From NCBI GenBank assembly GCA_937885345.1, contig CAKZZH010000012.1:1-15692 (forward strand): a stretch of 15,692 nucleotides of DNA, given 5' to 3'. The DNA comes from an uncultured Lachnospiraceae bacterium. Its GTDB lineage: Bacteria; Bacillota; Clostridia; Lachnospirales; Lachnospiraceae. The notes beneath the pieces are model-generated. The model was given only the letters and a program-made list of their open reading frames with translations. It made no database searches and was not told where the DNA came from. This document shows, piece by piece, positions 14,100 through 15,692 of the stretch (the first letter of the stretch is position 1; each line of letters starts with the position of its first letter). Made by a program: the position numbers and the translations under genes.

Positions 14100-14175
14100 A
14101 TGCACAACACGCAACGCTATTGTATCATAATGATTTTGCAAATTAAATACTATAATCAAATTTCCTATTGTGCAT
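14100..14175. repeat. 8-bp inverted repeat ATGCACAA / TTGTGCAT spanning the divergent promoter region
   Basis: ATGCACAA (14100-14107) and TTGTGCAT (14168-14175) are perfect inverted copies 60 bp apart. Each overlaps or adjoins one of the two divergent promoters (EAL gene and carB). They could be paired operators for a shared regulator. An 8-mer pair in AT-rich sequence may also be chance. Confidence 0.3.
14119..14147 (-). promoter_or_regulatory. Candidate promoter of the PAS-GGDEF-EAL gene
   Basis: On the minus strand an extended -10 (TG-A-TACAAT, box at 14124-14119) follows a weak -35 (TTTAAT, 14147-14142) with a 17-nt spacer, about 40 bp upstream of the start codon. Confidence 0.4.
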
Positions 14176-14196
14176 ATCATATTTTAAACATATAAT
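14168..14196 (+). promoter_or_regulatory. Candidate carB promoter
   Basis: A perfect TATAAT (14191-14196) is 17 nt downstream of TTGTGC (14168-14173), about 40 bp before the carB start codon. The -35 box is poor (three of six matches). No pyrimidine-responsive leader (PyrR hairpin) fits in the short leader. Confidence 0.45.
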
Positions 14197-14235
14197 GGTA
14201 AAGATAAAATTTTAATGAATCAGGAGGGCACTTAA

Positions 14236-15692
14236 ATGCCGCAGAGAACAGATATTCACAAGGTACTGATCATAGGTTCGGGTCCGATAATCATCGGCCA
14301 GGCTTGCGAATTCGATTATTCCGGAACGCAGGCTTGTAAAGCACTTCGATCTTTAGGATACGAAATCGTACTTGTCAATTCCAATCCGGCAACCATTATG
14401 ACCGATCCGGAAATGGCCGATGTTACATATATTGAGCCTCTTAATGTTGAGAGACTCGAAATGATCATTGCAAAAGAAAGACCTGATGCACTTCTCCCCA
14501 ATCTCGGAGGACAGTCAGGGCTTAATTTATGTTCGGAGCTTTACAAGGCCGGTGTACTCGACAAATATAATGTGCAGGTTATCGGTGTACAGGTTGACGC
14601 GATAGAGCGCGGCGAGGACAGAGTTGAATTCAAGAAAACGATGAATGAACTTGGGATCGAGATGGCGCGAAGCAGAGTTTCCTATTCCGTTGAAGAGGCC
14701 CTTGAGATCGCGGATGAGCTCGGATATCCCGTAGTACTTCGTCCCGCTTATACGATGGGCGGCGCCGGCGGCGGACTTGTCTACAACAAGGAAGAACTTA
14801 AGACCGTATGTGCAAGAGGTCTTCAAGCCAGCATCATTCACCAGGTACTTGTTGAGGAATCCATTCTGGGATGGGAAGAGCTTGAACTTGAAGTTGTCCG
14901 CGATAAAGACAACAATATGATCACAATCTGCTTTATCGAGAATGTAGATCCCGTCGGAGTACATACAGGCGATTCCTTCTGTACCGCTCCCTTCCTTACC
15001 ATTGACGACGAGCTTGCCAAAGAATTACAGCGTCAGGCATACAAGATCGTCGAATCCATCAAGGTCATAGGCGGCACCAATGTGCAGTTTGCCCACGATC
15101 CTAAGACAGACAGGATAATCGTTATAGAGATAAATCCCAGAACCTCCCGTTCCTCTGCCCTTGCCTCAAAGGCGACAGGCTTCCCCATAGCCCTCGTTTC
15201 TGCAAAACTTGCCACCGGCCTTACCCTCAAAGAGCTTCCCTGCGGAAAATACGGCACCCTCGACAAATATGTCCCGGACGGGGATTATGTGGTGGTCAAA
15301 TTTGCCCGTTGGGCATTTGAAAAATTTAAAGGCGTAGAAGATAAACTTGGTACTCAGATGCGTGCCGTCGGTGAAGTTATGAGTATTGGAAAGAATTACA
15401 AAGAAGCTTTCCAGAAAGCTATCCGTTCCCTTGAAAAAGGTAGATACGGTCTTGGCTTTGTAAAGAACTTTAACGAACTTTCAAAAGACGAACTTTTAAA
15501 GAAATTAATCACACCTTCAAGTGAACGTCATTTCATCATGTATGAAGCACTCCGTAAGGGTGCAACTGTGGATGAAATCCACGAAATCACAAAGGTTAAG
15601 AAATACTTTATTGAACAGATGCAGGAACTTGTGCAGGAAGAAGAAGCACTTATTGCAAACAAGGGCAAGCTTCCTTCAGATGAAGCCTTAAT
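14236..15692 (+). CDS. carB: Carbamoyl-phosphate synthase large subunit, 5' part (cut by window end)
   Basis: CarB makes carbamoyl phosphate from bicarbonate, ammonia (from CarA) and two ATP, for pyrimidine and arginine synthesis. The first 485 of about 1,070 codons are present and open to the window end. Clear marks are the start PQRTDIHKVLIIGSGPIIIG, then QACEFDYSG, LVNSNPATIMTDPEMADVTYIEPL, the ATP-grasp segment RPAYTMGGAGGG, VEESILGWEELELEVVRD, IENVDPVGVHTGDS and EINPRTSRSSALASKATGFPIA. GGQSGLN replaces the usual GGQTALN, a variant that also appears in clostridial CarBs. The ATG at 14236 has AGGAGG about 8 nt upstream. carA is not upstream, where a divergent EAL gene sits, so it is either downstream or elsewhere. 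GC content and codon style drop after about 15290 within this gene. Confidence 0.96.
   Translation, partial: MPQRTDIHKVLIIGSGPIIIGQACEFDYSGTQACKALRSLGYEIVLVNSNPATIMTDPEMADVTYIEPLNVERLEMIIAKERPDALLPNLGGQSGLNLCSELYKAGVLDKYNVQVIGVQVDAIERGEDRVEFKKTMNELGIEMARSRVSYSVEEALEIADELGYPVVLRPAYTMGGAGGGLVYNKEELKTVCARGLQASIIHQVLVEESILGWEELELEVVRDKDNNMITICFIENVDPVGVHTGDSFCTAPFLTIDDELAKELQRQAYKIVESIKVIGGTNVQFAHDPKTDRIIVIEINPRTSRSSALASKATGFPIALVSAKLATGLTLKELPCGKYGTLDKYVPDGDYVVVKFARWAFEKFKGVEDKLGTQMRAVGEVMSIGKNYKEAFQKAIRSLEKGRYGLGFVKNFNELSKDELLKKLITPSSERHFIMYEALRKGATVDEIHEITKVKKYFIEQMQELVQEEEALIANKGKLPSDEAL

Overview
The window looks like a chromosomal segment of an anaerobic Firmicute, most likely a Lachnospiraceae member from a rumen or gut (a Butyrivibrio-like organism). 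This is inferred from the moderate GC, strong AGGAGG-type ribosome binding sites, a Cache-type chemoreceptor, degenerate GGDEF/EAL proteins, a GH113 mannanase-like enzyme and the style of CarB. No rRNA, tRNA, CRISPR array, insertion sequence or phage gene was seen.

Region 1 (about 1-6070, all minus strand) is the notable part: a compact nitrogenase-like operon. In transcription order it encodes a NifD/NifE-type subunit (500 aa), a NifK/NifN-type subunit (444 aa, GTG start), a very NifH-like Fe protein (289 aa), a NifB-type radical SAM cofactor protein with an N-terminal NifX/NafY-like domain (426 aa), and an unrecognised 269-aa protein. A 12-codon micro-ORF immediately precedes the last gene and overlaps it by ATGA. 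All six P-cluster-type cysteines of the D/K pair can be placed by eye, and the cysteine corresponding to the FeMo-cofactor ligand is kept. The positions matching NifD His442, His195, Gln191 and Arg359 are replaced. NifB is present but no second NifE/NifN pair is seen. The set therefore resembles uncharacterised group-IV-type nitrogenase-like reductases and, in gene content (B, H, D, K), the methylthio-alkane reductases. Its substrate cannot be read from the sequence.

Region 2 (6071-8109): a divergent, AT-rich promoter region separates the operon from a plus-strand methyl-accepting chemotaxis protein, which ends at a nested bidirectional hairpin.

Region 3 (8110-14079, minus strand): in transcription order, a PAS/degenerate GGDEF/degenerate EAL protein, a membrane-anchored SGNH hydrolase 5 bp downstream, metY (O-acetylhomoserine sulfhydrylase), a GH113-like glycosidase and a membrane-anchored alpha/beta hydrolase translationally coupled to it. 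MetY could assimilate methanethiol or sulfide, which gives a possible but unproven link to a sulfur-related nitrogenase-like enzyme.

Region 4 (14080-15692): a divergent promoter region and the first 485 codons of carB on the plus strand, cut by the window edge. Codon choice in region 1 (leucine often CTG) differs visibly from the rest of the window (leucine mostly CTT), which suggests that the operon has a separate history.
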